Shown one piece after another: positions 1 through 7,460 of a DNA stretch of 22,716 nt. The stretch is from JAAZMA01 sp036720245 (lineage in GTDB: Bacteria > Bacillota > Clostridia > Tissierellales > Tepidimicrobiaceae). The position numbers and the translations under genes are program-made. The notes under the pieces are model-generated. The model worked only from the letters and a program-made list of their open reading frames with translations, was not told the origin of the DNA and ran no database searches. The stretch is taken from positions 1 to 22,716 of the forward strand of contig DAIMNI010000034.1 of NCBI GenBank assembly GCA_036720245.1, in the 5' to 3' direction. Numbering within the stretch: the stretch's first letter is position 1; each line of letters begins with the position of its first letter.

Positions 1-722
1 ACTGATGCTATTAATAAAGTTTTCTTTTGGCTATGGGCTATTTTTTCAATAGATTCCATATCCTCAATTACCCCAAAGAAATTTGGAGATTGAACTATAA
101 CTGCTGCTGTTTTATCATCTACATTTTTCTTTAATTCTTCTAAATCTGTGGCACCTTCACAATTTTCAATTTCAACTATTTCTAATTTTTGAAGATGTGC
201 ATAAGTCTTTAGAACCTGTCTATATTCAGGATTTATTGCTTTAGAAATTACAATTTTATTTCGTCTAGCAATATTTGATGCCATAAAAGCTGCTTCTGCT
301 ATGGCTGTTCCTCCATCATAAAGAGAAGCATTAGATACTTCCATGCCTGTTAAATCACAAATTAAGGTCTGATATTCAAAAATATATTGTAATGTTCCTT
401 GACTAATTTCTGCTTGATATGGAGTATAGGATGTATAAAATTCTGATCTAGAGGTGATATGACCCACTATAGCTGGTATATAGTGGTCATATGCACCTGC
501 CCCTAAGAAACATGTTAATTCATTTAAAGTCTTATTAGATTGTGATAATTTTGTCAAATAACTGCTCACTTCAAGTTCTGACATGGATTTTTTCAAATCT
601 AATGGCCTTTTAAATTTCATTTCTTCCGGTATATCGCTAAATAAATCTTCTACAGAATTAACTCCTATGGTCTCCAACATCCTCTTTTCATCTTCACTTG
701 TATTGGGGATGTAAGGATACAT
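1..722 (-). CDS. gcvPA: Glycine dehydrogenase (decarboxylating) subunit 1, GcvPA, C-terminus cut by window edge
   Basis: The frame opens with ATG at 720-722 (MYPYIPNTSEDEKRMLETIG) and stays open for 240 codons to position 1, so roughly the first half of a protein of about 450 residues is present. Recognisable P-protein stretches include GAGAYDHYIPAIVGHI, SYTPYQAEISQGTLQ and EVSNASLYDGGTA. The enzyme is the PLP-dependent decarboxylase of the glycine cleavage system. In Gram-positive bacteria it is usually split into GcvPA and GcvPB; the PLP lysine sits in GcvPB, which should follow beyond the left edge. The ribosome binding site (GAGGAGG, about 731-737) lies inside the end of gcvH and only 3 nt separate the gcvH stop from this start, so translation is probably coupled. 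Split type is inferred from the N-terminal sequence and gene order. Confidence 0.93.
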   Translation of the reverse strand, partial: MYPYIPNTSEDEKRMLETIGVNSVEDLFSDIPEEMKFKRPLDLKKSMSELEVSSYLTKLSQSNKTLNELTCFLGAGAYDHYIPAIVGHITSRSEFYTSYTPYQAEISQGTLQYIFEYQTLICDLTGMEVSNASLYDGGTAIAEAAFMASNIARRNKIVISKAINPEYRQVLKTYAHLQKLEIVEIENCEGATDLEELKKNVDDKTAAVIVQSPNFFGVIEDMESIEKIAHSQKKTLLIAS

Positions 723-725
723 ATT

Positions 726-1106
726 TTAAGCCTCCTCTAAGAATTTTTCATAATCTTCAGCTGTCATAAGTTCATCTAATTGAGCTTTATCTTTGATTTC
801 AATTTTAACAATCCAGTTTTCATAAGGATCTTGGTTTAATAGTGCAGGATCATCTAATAATTCTTCATTAATTTCTACTATTACACCATCAACTGGCATA
901 TAAACATCTGCTGCAGCCTTTACTGATTCTACTGCTGAAAATCCTTCTTCTTTTTCAAATTCGTCATCTACTTCTGGTAGTTCTACATAAACTATGTCTC
1001 CTAATGAATCTTGAGCAAAATCAGCTAAACCTACATAGGCCTCATTGCCTTCAACTTTAATCCATTCATGATCTTCTGTGTAAAATAAGTCTTTTATTAC
1101 TTTCAT
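726..1106 (-). CDS. gcvH: Glycine cleavage system H protein
   Basis: This 126-residue protein has the full length of the H-protein family. It carries the aminomethyl group between the P and T proteins on a lipoyl arm and presents it to dihydrolipoamide dehydrogenase. The lipoylation site is visible as ESVKAAADVYMP with the modified lysine at residue 63, inside the biotinyl/lipoyl fold. The N-terminal YTEDHEWIKVEGNEAYVGL stretch is typical. A GGGAGG ribosome binding site overlaps the gcvT stop codon, 13 nt separate the two genes and 3 nt separate it from gcvPA, so it is the middle gene of a gcvT-gcvH-gcvPA operon. No lipoate ligase gene is in the window. Confidence 0.97.
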   Translation of the reverse strand: MKVIKDLFYTEDHEWIKVEGNEAYVGLADFAQDSLGDIVYVELPEVDDEFEKEEGFSAVESVKAAADVYMPVDGVIVEINEELLDDPALLNQDPYENWIVKIEIKDKAQLDELMTAEDYEKFLEEA

Positions 1107-1119
1107 GATTTAAACCTCC

Positions 1120-2217
1120 CTATTTGTCTTTTAAAAATCTTTTATTTATTATTTTAGCCTTTACAGGCTTATTTCTAATCATTACATCAATTTCATTATC
1201 TATTTTAGTTTGATCTATATCAATTAAGGCATTTCCTATGCTCTTTTTCAAAGTAGGAGACATATATCCTGTAGTTACATAACCAATTTTTTCTCCATCT
1301 TTGTATACTTCATATTCTTCTCTTGGAATTCCTCTTCCAACCATTTCAAATCCAGCAACTTTTCGAGTTAACCCTGCTTCCCATTGTTTATTTAAAGCAT
1401 CTTTTCCAATAAAGTCAGCTTCTTTATTTAATTTAACAAAGAATTTAAACCCACCTTCTAATGGATTAACTTCTCTGGATATTTCATGACCATAAAGAGG
1501 TAATGATGCCTCAAATCTAAGAGTATCCCTACATCCTAAACCAGTAGGTTTAAGACCATTTTCTTTTCCTACTTCTAATAACTTATTCCAAACTGTTACT
1601 ATACCTTCTTCAGATGTATAAATTTCAAACCCATCTTCACCAGTGTATCCAGTTCTTGAAATCATACAATTTACTCCTGCAATGTCAACATTTCTCTTTA
1701 GATGAAATACCTCAATTGCTGATAAGTCTGTTTTAGTAAGTTTTTGAAGAATATTTTGGGCTTCTGGTCCTTGAAGTGCCACTTCTCCAACTTTGTCGGA
1801 TATGTTTTCAATTATAATATTGAAATCCTTCTTATTATCAATCATCCATTTAAAATCTTTATCAACATTAGCGGCATTTACAACTAGAACATATTCTTCA
1901 CCATTGTATTTGTAAACTAATAAATCGTCTACTACGCCCCCATCAGGATAGCACATAAAAGTATAAACTATTTGATTATCTTCCATTTTGGAAATATCGT
2001 TTGTTAATAGATAGTCTAAATAAGCTTCTGCTTCTTTACCTTTAATAACGACTTCTCCCATATGGGATACATCAAATATTCCTGCTTCATTTCTTACTGC
2101 ATTGTGTTCTGGAATTAGTCCTTCATATTGTACTGGGAGTAACCATCCCGCATAATCAACTATCTTTCCACCTAATTTGACATGTTCGTCATAAAGTGGG
2201 GTTTTTTTAGCTACCAT
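1120..2217 (-). CDS. gcvT: Aminomethyltransferase (glycine cleavage T protein)
   Basis: This 365-residue protein transfers the methylene group from aminomethylated H protein to tetrahydrofolate, releasing ammonia. Family landmarks are TPLYDEHVKLGGKIVDYAGW near the N-terminus, IFDVSHMGEV (about 47-56), GGVVDDLLVYKY with the conserved acidic pair at 97-98, SRTGYTGEDGFEIY in the folate-binding middle, and a C-terminal barrel domain with TTGYMSPTLKKSIG. Start is ATG at 2217 behind a GGAGGAG site about 9 nt upstream. It is the first gene of the gcv operon, about 225 nt downstream of cwlD. I see no glycine-riboswitch core (GCCGA, GGGGCAA-type motifs) in the upstream region, so glycine control of the usual clostridial/Bacillus type is not supported. 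Confidence 0.97.
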   Translation of the reverse strand: MVAKKTPLYDEHVKLGGKIVDYAGWLLPVQYEGLIPEHNAVRNEAGIFDVSHMGEVVIKGKEAEAYLDYLLTNDISKMEDNQIVYTFMCYPDGGVVDDLLVYKYNGEEYVLVVNAANVDKDFKWMIDNKKDFNIIIENISDKVGEVALQGPEAQNILQKLTKTDLSAIEVFHLKRNVDIAGVNCMISRTGYTGEDGFEIYTSEEGIVTVWNKLLEVGKENGLKPTGLGCRDTLRFEASLPLYGHEISREVNPLEGGFKFFVKLNKEADFIGKDALNKQWEAGLTRKVAGFEMVGRGIPREEYEVYKDGEKIGYVTTGYMSPTLKKSIGNALIDIDQTKIDNEIDVMIRNKPVKAKIINKRFLKDK

Positions 2218-2323
2218 TTCTTACCACTCCTCCCTGTATATTAAGTATATTTTACCCTAAAATCCCCGTTTAAAACTAATTTTCTAAATATATAATTGGG
2301 AATTTAAAAGTATCATCAGATTT

Positions 2324-2352
2324 ATTATACAAGAGTAGCGAAAATAATGCAA
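2324..2352 (-). promoter_or_regulatory. Candidate sigma-A promoter for gcvT-gcvH-gcvPA
   Basis: On the minus strand a perfect TATAAT (2324-2329) is preceded after exactly 17 nt by TTGCAT (2347-2352), a weak -35. Transcription would start near 2317 and leave a 5' UTR of about 100 nt with only weak, long-loop pairing (AAATTCCC with GGGGATTT). The sequence is very AT-rich, so a chance match is possible. Confidence 0.4.
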
Positions 2353-2382
2353 TACTGTTATCATATTCATAAATATATTAAT

Positions 2383-2441
2383 CTATCCACCTTATCTACT
2401 TTATCCACATAATTATTTATTATCTACATAGCTTATCCACA
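2383..2441 (+). promoter_or_regulatory. Cluster of five DnaA-box-like 9-mers
   Basis: The + strand shows five same-direction matches to the DnaA box TTATNCACA in 59 nt: CTATCCACC (2383-2391), TTATCTACT (2392-2400), TTATCCACA (2401-2409), TTATCTACA (2420-2428) and TTATCCACA (2433-2441). Two are perfect consensus boxes, one has a single change and two have two changes. The first three abut head to tail with no spacer. The cluster is noncoding, ends 2 nt from the cwlD stop codon, and is flanked on the left by a very AT-rich stretch (2341-2382). DnaA binding is inferred from the motif alone; a degenerate tandem repeat is the alternative. Confidence 0.55.
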
Positions 2442-2443
2442 TT

Positions 2444-3148
2444 TTAGCTTCCTCTTTTCTCTATTTCTTCTAAAAATCTTATTATGCCATTATATATTCC
2501 CTGAGCTATTTTCCTCTGATAATTCTCAGATCTTAATAATTTTTCTTCTTGTGCATTAGACAAAAATCCACATTCTACTAAAACTGCTGGAATATCTAAT
2601 TCTCTTAGTAAATATACATCATCCCTTTCTTGTGGCACTCTAGTATTATTTTCATCTAATAGTATACGCAATTCTTCTTGAATACAATCTGCTAAAATCA
2701 TACTTTCTTGGGAGTCTTTTTTATAAAAAACCTGTGCCCCATAATATTTAGGATCAGTAAAACTATTTAAGTGAATTGTTAAGAAAATATCACATAATTC
2801 CCTTTCAATTATTTCTTTTCTGCTTTCTAAATCTTCCCTTTTATTATCTGATAAAGCCTTTTCATTTCCTCTAGTCATAACAACACTTCCACCATTAGCT
2901 TTAATTATTTCTTTTAGTTTTAAAGCTATTTTTAAATTTATTTCCGCCTCTCCTATACCATTTTTGCTTACAGTTCCAGGGTCAACTCCACCATGGCCTG
3001 GATCTATTCCTATAATTTTATTGCCAATAGGTGTGTTCATTGTAGTTATGGATTTGTTTTTTAAAAATATTATTAATAAAGCTATAAGTATAAGAATTAT
3101 GGATAAGAAAATATATAATTGTTTTTTTCTAATATACATTATTTTCAT
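2444..3148 (-). CDS. cwlD: N-acetylmuramoyl-L-alanine amidase CwlD, germination-specific
   Basis: This 234-residue protein has a short basic N-terminus, one hydrophobic membrane segment (residues 11-29, no cleavage site evident) and an Amidase_3 domain from about residue 44. The zinc ligands are visible: His52 in GIDPGHGGVDPG, Glu67 in GIGEAEINL and His126 in FLTIHLNS, with the catalytic Glu192 in VLVECGFLSN. In spore-formers CwlD cleaves the peptide side chain as the first step of muramic-delta-lactam formation in cortex peptidoglycan. The assignment to CwlD rather than another amidase rests on size, the single anchor and the rpsI-cwlD neighbourhood known from B. subtilis. Start is ATG at 3148 behind a G-run (3154-3160); a second ATG three codons in has a poorer distance to that site. 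Confidence 0.9.
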   Translation of the reverse strand: MKIMYIRKKQLYIFLSIILILIALLIIFLKNKSITTMNTPIGNKIIGIDPGHGGVDPGTVSKNGIGEAEINLKIALKLKEIIKANGGSVVMTRGNEKALSDNKREDLESRKEIIERELCDIFLTIHLNSFTDPKYYGAQVFYKKDSQESMILADCIQEELRILLDENNTRVPQERDDVYLLRELDIPAVLVECGFLSNAQEEKLLRSENYQRKIAQGIYNGIIRFLEEIEKRGS

Positions 3149-3205
3149 ATTATCCCCCCCTAATGAAATATATGGTTAAGGGATACTTTGTATTACAAAA
3201 AGAGA

Positions 3206-3235
3206 TAATAAAAAAGCTCCCTTATGGAAGCTTTT
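3206..3235 (-). terminator. Intrinsic terminator after rpsI
   Basis: Read on the minus strand, AAAAGCTTCC, loop ATAA and GGGAGCTTTT form a 10-bp stem (one G-U pair) running into a T-rich tail, starting 4 nt after the rpsI stop codon. The outer sequences AAGAGATAATA (3200-3210) and TATTATCTCTT (3238-3248) are also complementary, so the helix could extend into the last rpsI codons. Confidence 0.8.
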
Positions 3236-3239
3236 AATA

Positions 3240-3632
3240 TTATCTCTTTGAGAATTGTGGTGATTTTCTTGCACCTTTTAAACCGTATTTCTTTCTTTCT
3301 TTCATTCTAGAATCTCTAGTTAAAAATCCTGCTTTTTTAAGTGCTGGTCTTAATTCTTCATCAGATTCTATTAAAGCTCTAGATATACCATGCCTAATAG
3401 CTCCAGCTTGGCCTGTAAATCCTCCACCATGAACATTTACAAATACATCGTATTTATCTATGGTATCGGTTATCAATAAAGGTTCTTTAATAAGAACTTT
3501 CAATGTATCATAATCAAAATATTCTTCAACATCTCTATCATTTATAGTAATTTTTCCACTGCCAGGAAGTAATCTAACTCTTGCAACAGAGGTCTTTCTT
3601 CTTCCTGTGCCCATATATTGTATACTAGCCAA
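3240..3632 (-). CDS. rpsI: 30S ribosomal protein S9
   Basis: The 130-residue product has the S9 signature GTGRRKTSVARVRLLPGSG near its start, the GGGFTGQAGAIRHGISRAL core and the basic tail ending KSPQFSKR that reaches the P-site tRNA in 30S structures. Start is a TTG codon (3630-3632, M-ASIQYMGTG) placed 7 nt after GAGGAGG. The internal ATG seven codons in would remove conserved N-terminal residues and lacks a site at the right distance. It lies 24 nt after rplM, in the usual rplM-rpsI pair. Confidence 0.97.
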   Translation of the reverse strand: MASIQYMGTGRRKTSVARVRLLPGSGKITINDRDVEEYFDYDTLKVLIKEPLLITDTIDKYDVFVNVHGGGFTGQAGAIRHGISRALIESDEELRPALKKAGFLTRDSRMKERKKYGLKGARKSPQFSKR

Positions 3633-3656
3633 TTATAATCCTCCTCTCTCAAAATA

Positions 3657-4085
3657 CTAAAACTCATATATTTCTGGTCTTTGTGCTTCATGATTATGTT
3701 CTGGTCCACTATATACTTTTAGTTTTTTATACATTTGTCTTCCCAATCTATTTTTAGGCATCATGCCCTTAACAGCTAATTCAATTGCCTTTTCAGGGTT
3801 TTTTTCCATCATTTGTTTATAAGGTACTGCTTTTAATCCACCTGGATAACCAGTGTGGTAATAGTATTTTTTCTGTTCTAATTTTTTTCCAGTTAATTTT
3901 ACTTTATCTGCATTTATTATTATTACAAAGTCCCCAGTATCTACATGAGGAGTATATATTGGCTTATGTTTACCTGTCAATATAGTTGCAACTTCTGTTG
4001 CCAATCTACCTAATACTTTGTCTTCAGCATCTATTACATACCATTTTCTTTCCATTTCTTCTGGCTTAGCCATATAGCTCTTCAT
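3657..4085 (-). CDS. rplM: 50S ribosomal protein L13
   Basis: The 142-residue product matches L13 throughout: KWYVIDAEDKVLGRLATEVA at the start, GKHKPIYTPHVDTGDFVIIINA, YYYHTGYPGGLK, and GMMPKNRLGRQMYKKLKVY. It binds 23S rRNA domain II early in 50S assembly. ATG at 4085 follows GGAGGG (4092-4097). The gene has a consensus promoter and a short hairpin leader upstream, so rplM-rpsI is its own transcription unit as well as possibly receiving read-through from truA, after which I see no terminator. Confidence 0.98.
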   Translation of the reverse strand: MKSYMAKPEEMERKWYVIDAEDKVLGRLATEVATILTGKHKPIYTPHVDTGDFVIIINADKVKLTGKKLEQKKYYYHTGYPGGLKAVPYKQMMEKNPEKAIELAVKGMMPKNRLGRQMYKKLKVYSGPEHNHEAQRPEIYEF

Positions 4086-4146
4086 TTTTTTCCCTCCTTA
4101 TTTCCTCATTGGGTTTCAAAAAGTTCCGGGGCTTTTCAAAACACTC
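4086..4146 (-). promoter_or_regulatory. rplM leader RNA with 11-bp 5'-terminal hairpin
   Basis: Between the predicted transcription start (about 4146) and rplM the minus strand reads GTTTTGAAAAG (4142-4132), loop CCCCGGAA (4131-4124), CTTTTTGAAAC (4123-4113). All 11 positions pair, with two adjacent G-U pairs. There is no U-tract after it, so it is not a terminator for truA. An L13 leader is a known r-protein autoregulatory element in Bacillota (Rfam L13_leader); that this is a member is an inference from position. Confidence 0.6.
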
Positions 4147-4152
4147 TAATAT

Positions 4153-4181
4153 ATTCTAATACATGTAAATATCAATGTCAA
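4153..4181 (-). promoter_or_regulatory. rplM: Sigma-A promoter of rplM-rpsI
   Basis: On the minus strand TTGACA (4176-4181), a 17-nt spacer and TAGAAT (4153-4158) form a near-perfect housekeeping promoter directly after the truA stop codon, with a start point expected near 4146. Confidence 0.8.
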
Positions 4182-4189
4182 TACCCATT

Positions 4190-4924
4190 TTAATAATATA
4201 CCTTTTCTAAATATAATCCTTGAGCTGCTGCAGTACGTCCTGCAGCTTTTCTATCTTTACAATTAATTATTTTAGGAATATCTTCAGGCTGAATTCTCCC
4301 TCTACCTATGTCTATCAAAGTGCCTGCTATAATTCTTACCATATTATATAAAAATCCATTTCCCTCTATTTTTAATTTAATAAAGTATCCACATTTTTCT
4401 AAGGCAATACTATTTATAGTTCGACGAGTATCTTCCAAACTATTCTTCGAACCTGCGAAAGAAATAAAATCATGGGTACCTAAAAAATATTCAGTTCCTT
4501 TCTCCATTTTTTCAAAGTCTAATACATAGGGTACATAATATGAATAATTTCTATACAATGGACTTCTAGTAGTATTATTATAAATTAAATATGAATATTC
4601 TTTAGCTATTGCATCATATCTTGAATGGAAATTTAAATCTACTTCTTCTGATTCTATAATGACAATATCCCAAGGTAATTTTCTATTTAAGGCGCTTTTA
4701 AATTTTTCCCCAGGAATACTAGATTTAGTATAAAAATTTGCCACCTGTCCCCTAGCATGAACTCTACCGTCTGTTCTACCAGAACCTGTTAAATTTACTT
4801 TATCTCCTGTGGCTTTAAAAATAGCTTCCTCTATCTTAGATTGAATACTGATGCCATTATTTTGTTTTTGCCATCCTATATAATTGGTGCCATCATATTC
4901 GATGGTTATTTTAATATTTCTCAT
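4190..4924 (-). CDS. truA: tRNA pseudouridine(38-40) synthase TruA
   Basis: The 244-residue protein isomerises uridines 38-40 in the tRNA anticodon stem. Landmarks are IEYDGTNYIGWQKQ at the N-terminus, GSGRTDGRVHARGQVANF with the catalytic aspartate at residue 52, HSRYDAIAKEYSYLIYN, FLGTHDFISFAGS and the C-terminal GNGFLYNMVRIIAGTLIDIGRG. The residues after the catalytic Asp are Gly-Arg where most family members have Ala-Gly. ATG at 4924 is 9 nt after the ecfT stop behind an AGGGGT site, so it is the last gene of the ecfA1-ecfA2-ecfT-truA unit, the same order as in B. subtilis. Confidence 0.97.
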   Translation of the reverse strand: MRNIKITIEYDGTNYIGWQKQNNGISIQSKIEEAIFKATGDKVNLTGSGRTDGRVHARGQVANFYTKSSIPGEKFKSALNRKLPWDIVIIESEEVDLNFHSRYDAIAKEYSYLIYNNTTRSPLYRNYSYYVPYVLDFEKMEKGTEYFLGTHDFISFAGSKNSLEDTRRTINSIALEKCGYFIKLKIEGNGFLYNMVRIIAGTLIDIGRGRIQPEDIPKIINCKDRKAAGRTAAAQGLYLEKVYY

Positions 4925-4933
4925 ACTATACCC

Positions 4934-5740
4934 CTAAATATAATTAATATATTTAGTAGATATGATAAATCCAAAAAATATAGCGGATATAATTGAGGCT
5001 AAGGCATCTTCTTTATCTAAGGATAGTTCATGTAATCTAGTTCTATTCTCCCCACCTCTATAGCATCTCGCTTCCATAGCAATAGCCAATTCATCTGCCC
5101 TTCTAAAGGCATTTACAAATAAGGGTACTAATAATGGCACCAAATTTTTTGCCCTATTTATTACATTCCCAGATTCAAAATCTGCACCTCTGGCCATTTG
5201 AGCCTTCATAATCTTATCTGTTTCCTCTAAAAGAGTAGGGATAAATCTAAGGGCTATGGTCATCATCATTGCCAATTCATGAGCTGGTAATCCTATTTTT
5301 TTAAAAGGGGATAATAGGCTTTCAATTCCATCAGTTAAAGATATTGGCGATGTAGTAAGAGTTAATAGTGAAGTTCCAATAATTAAAAAGATCAGTCTTA
5401 AGGCCATAAATACTGCCTGACTAAGACCTTCCTTAGTTATGGTTAAAGGCCCTAGGGCATATAGAACTTCCCCCTTAGTTAAAAACACATTAATAACAAA
5501 TGTTATAATTATTATTAACATTAATGGCCTTAGACCTTTTAATACAAAGCTTATGGGAATTTTAGAAAGCATTATAGAAAAAAGTATAAATGCAAAAATA
5601 AGGATATATGGATAGAAATCCTTTATAAAAAATAATGCCACTATAAATATTATGGATATTAATATTTTAACTCTAGGGTCTAATTTATGTACAAATGTAT
5701 CCCCTGGAAAGTATTGACCTATTGTAATATCTTTAAGCAT
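4934..5740 (-). CDS. ecfT: ECF transporter transmembrane component EcfT
   Basis: This 268-residue membrane protein is the scaffold that joins the two ATPases to an exchangeable substrate-binding S component. It has several hydrophobic segments (roughly 26-39, 43-58, 72-88, 108-130 and 245-262) and a cytoplasmic coupling region containing the two short helices whose motifs contact EcfA: MARGADF with Ala-Arg-Gly at 183-185, and MEARCYRGG, where the second motif is Ala-Arg-Cys at 224-226. The start overlaps the end of ecfA2 by 8 nt. No S component is encoded here, which fits a shared (group II) energising module. Confidence 0.95.
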   Translation of the reverse strand: MLKDITIGQYFPGDTFVHKLDPRVKILISIIFIVALFFIKDFYPYILIFAFILFSIMLSKIPISFVLKGLRPLMLIIIITFVINVFLTKGEVLYALGPLTITKEGLSQAVFMALRLIFLIIGTSLLTLTTSPISLTDGIESLLSPFKKIGLPAHELAMMMTIALRFIPTLLEETDKIMKAQMARGADFESGNVINRAKNLVPLLVPLFVNAFRRADELAIAMEARCYRGGENRTRLHELSLDKEDALASIISAIFFGFIISTKYINYI

Positions 5741-6596
5741 TTTTTCTACTCCTTAAAAAGTTTATTATTTCAACTTTAGCTTCTTCTACAGTTAATATAT
5801 CATCTTTAACATTATTTCCCTTTTCTTTATATTTTCTCATAAAAGAAGTAATTTGAGGAATTCCCAATCCCAATTTTTCTAATTCCTCTGCCTGTTTAAA
5901 TATTTCTCTACTGCTTCCTTCCATTGCTATTTTACCATTATGCATTACAATTATTCTATTTACCAATTTCGCTATATCTTCCATACTATGGGAAACTAAG
6001 ATAATAGTTATTCCCTCTTTTTCATATATTTCTTGTATTTTCCCTAGTATATCATCTCTACCTCTTGGGTCTAAACCTGCGGTAGGCTCGTCTAAAATTA
6101 ATACACTAGGTTTCATAGCCAATACGCCAGCTATGGCCACTCTCCTTTTTTGGCCTCCACTTAATTCAAAAGGTGATCTATCCTTTAGTTTTTCAAAATC
6201 TAGTCCTACTAATTCCATGGATTTCTTTACTCTTTGATGAACTTCTTCTTCCCCTAATTTTAAATTTTTAGGCCCAAAAGCTATATCCTTATATATGGTT
6301 TCTTCAAATAATTGATGTTCTGGATATTGGAAAACTAAACCTACTTTTTGCCTAATTTCCCTTAGGTTTGCATCCTTAGAAGTAATATCTACCCCATCTA
6401 CTATGATTTTCCCTGAAGTAGGTTTGATTAAACCATTTAAATGCTGCACTAATGTAGATTTTCCAGAACCTGTATGTCCTATTAAACCTATAAAATCCCC
6501 TTTGTTTATATTTAAATTAATATTATCTAAGGCTTTTTTTTCAAAGGGGGTATTGGGATTATATATATAATTTATATTTTCTAATTGCATTATCAT
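5733..6596 (-). CDS. ecfA2: ECF transporter ATP-binding subunit EcfA2
   Basis: The 287-residue ABC ATPase has Walker A GHTGSGKST (40-48), Q-loop FQYPEHQLF, signature LSGGQKRR (from 145), Walker B VLILDEPTAGLD (from 165) and switch His203, followed by a C-terminal extension found in energy-coupling-factor ATPases. It pairs with EcfA1 to power vitamin or metal uptake through EcfT. The ATG at 6596 sits in an ATGA overlap with the ecfA1 stop; no strong ribosome binding site precedes it, so coupling is likely. Assignment as A2 rather than A1 is from order and the FQYPEHQLF form of the Q-loop. Confidence 0.94.
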   Translation of the reverse strand: MIMQLENINYIYNPNTPFEKKALDNINLNINKGDFIGLIGHTGSGKSTLVQHLNGLIKPTSGKIIVDGVDITSKDANLREIRQKVGLVFQYPEHQLFEETIYKDIAFGPKNLKLGEEEVHQRVKKSMELVGLDFEKLKDRSPFELSGGQKRRVAIAGVLAMKPSVLILDEPTAGLDPRGRDDILGKIQEIYEKEGITIILVSHSMEDIAKLVNRIIVMHNGKIAMEGSSREIFKQAEELEKLGLGIPQITSFMRKYKEKGNNVKDDILTVEEAKVEIINFLRSRKNA

Positions 6597-7426
6597 AAGG
6601 CATCTACCAATTCCTCTACTGTCAATATATTTACTGGCACCTTAAAACCTTCCTTGTTTAATTCATAGGCCAATTCTGTAACCTGAGGCACATCTAATCC
6701 ATGTTTTTTTACCAATTCTACCTGAGAGAAAATTTCCCTAGGAGTGCCTTCCATTACAATTTCTCCTTCTTCCATTACAAGGATTCTATCTGCTTCTACA
6801 GCTTCATCCATATAATGGGTGATATGAATTATAGTTTTATTTTCTTCTTTATTTAATTTCTTTATGGTATTTATAATTTCTCGTCTTCCAATAGGGTCTA
6901 ACATGGCTGTAGGTTCATCTAATATAATACACTCTGGTCTCATAGCTAATATTCCTGCTATAGCAATTCTTTGTTTTTGCCCTCCTGAAAGTAAATGAGG
7001 AGCATGATCTTTGTACTCTGTCATCTCTACTATTCTTAGGGCTTCATCTACCCTTTCCCTAATTTCTAAAGGTGGAACCCCCTGGTTTTCTGGCCCAAAG
7101 GCTACATCTTCTTCTACTATGGTGGCTACTATTTGATTGTCTGGATTTTGAAATACCATACCTGCTGTTTCCCTTATATCCCAAGTATGTTCTTCATCCT
7201 TAGTATTCATGCCATTTACATAGACATCTCCAGATGAAGGCAATAAGAGTCCATTCATCATTTTAGCTAAAGTAGATTTGCCAGAGCCATTATGCCCAAG
7301 TATTACCAGATGTTCTCCTTTATTTACATCTATATTTATATCCTTTATGGCTAGGTGAATTTTTTCATCACTAAAGGAGTTATATTCATATGAGACATTT
7401 TTAACCTCTATCATTTTTTCTACCAT
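6593..7426 (-). CDS. ecfA1: ECF transporter ATP-binding subunit EcfA1
   Basis: The 277-residue ABC ATPase shows Walker A GHNGSGKST (44-52), Q-loop FQNPDNQIV (Gln93), signature LSGGQKQR (from 146), Walker B CIILDEPTAMLD (from 166) and switch His204. The FQNPDNQ motif is typical of EcfA1. It is the first gene of the ecf-truA unit, with ATG at 7426 behind AGGGG (7433-7437) and a promoter about 35 nt upstream. In relatives this gene often follows rplQ directly; here a terminator and a patch of repeats lie between. Confidence 0.95.
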   Translation of the reverse strand: MVEKMIEVKNVSYEYNSFSDEKIHLAIKDINIDVNKGEHLVILGHNGSGKSTLAKMMNGLLLPSSGDVYVNGMNTKDEEHTWDIRETAGMVFQNPDNQIVATIVEEDVAFGPENQGVPPLEIRERVDEALRIVEMTEYKDHAPHLLSGGQKQRIAIAGILAMRPECIILDEPTAMLDPIGRREIINTIKKLNKEENKTIIHITHYMDEAVEADRILVMEEGEIVMEGTPREIFSQVELVKKHGLDVPQVTELAYELNKEGFKVPVNILTVEELVDAL

Positions 7427-7460
7427 TTCTATCCCCTAACTTTTGTTGTTTTCTTAGTAT

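Noticed and set aside
2218..2317. Glycine riboswitch upstream of gcvT
   Set aside because: The conserved core motifs are not visible on the minus strand and the region is mostly A/T with only weak long-loop pairing.
3160..3205. A sigma-E-like -10 (CATATATT) upstream of cwlD
   Set aside because: cwlD is expressed in sporulation in B. subtilis, but no matching -35 element sits at the right distance and the sequence is too AT-rich to support the call.
4113..4142. The 11-bp hairpin after truA as the terminator of the ecf-truA operon
   Set aside because: No U-tract follows the stem and it lies downstream of a consensus promoter, so a leader element for rplM is the better reading.
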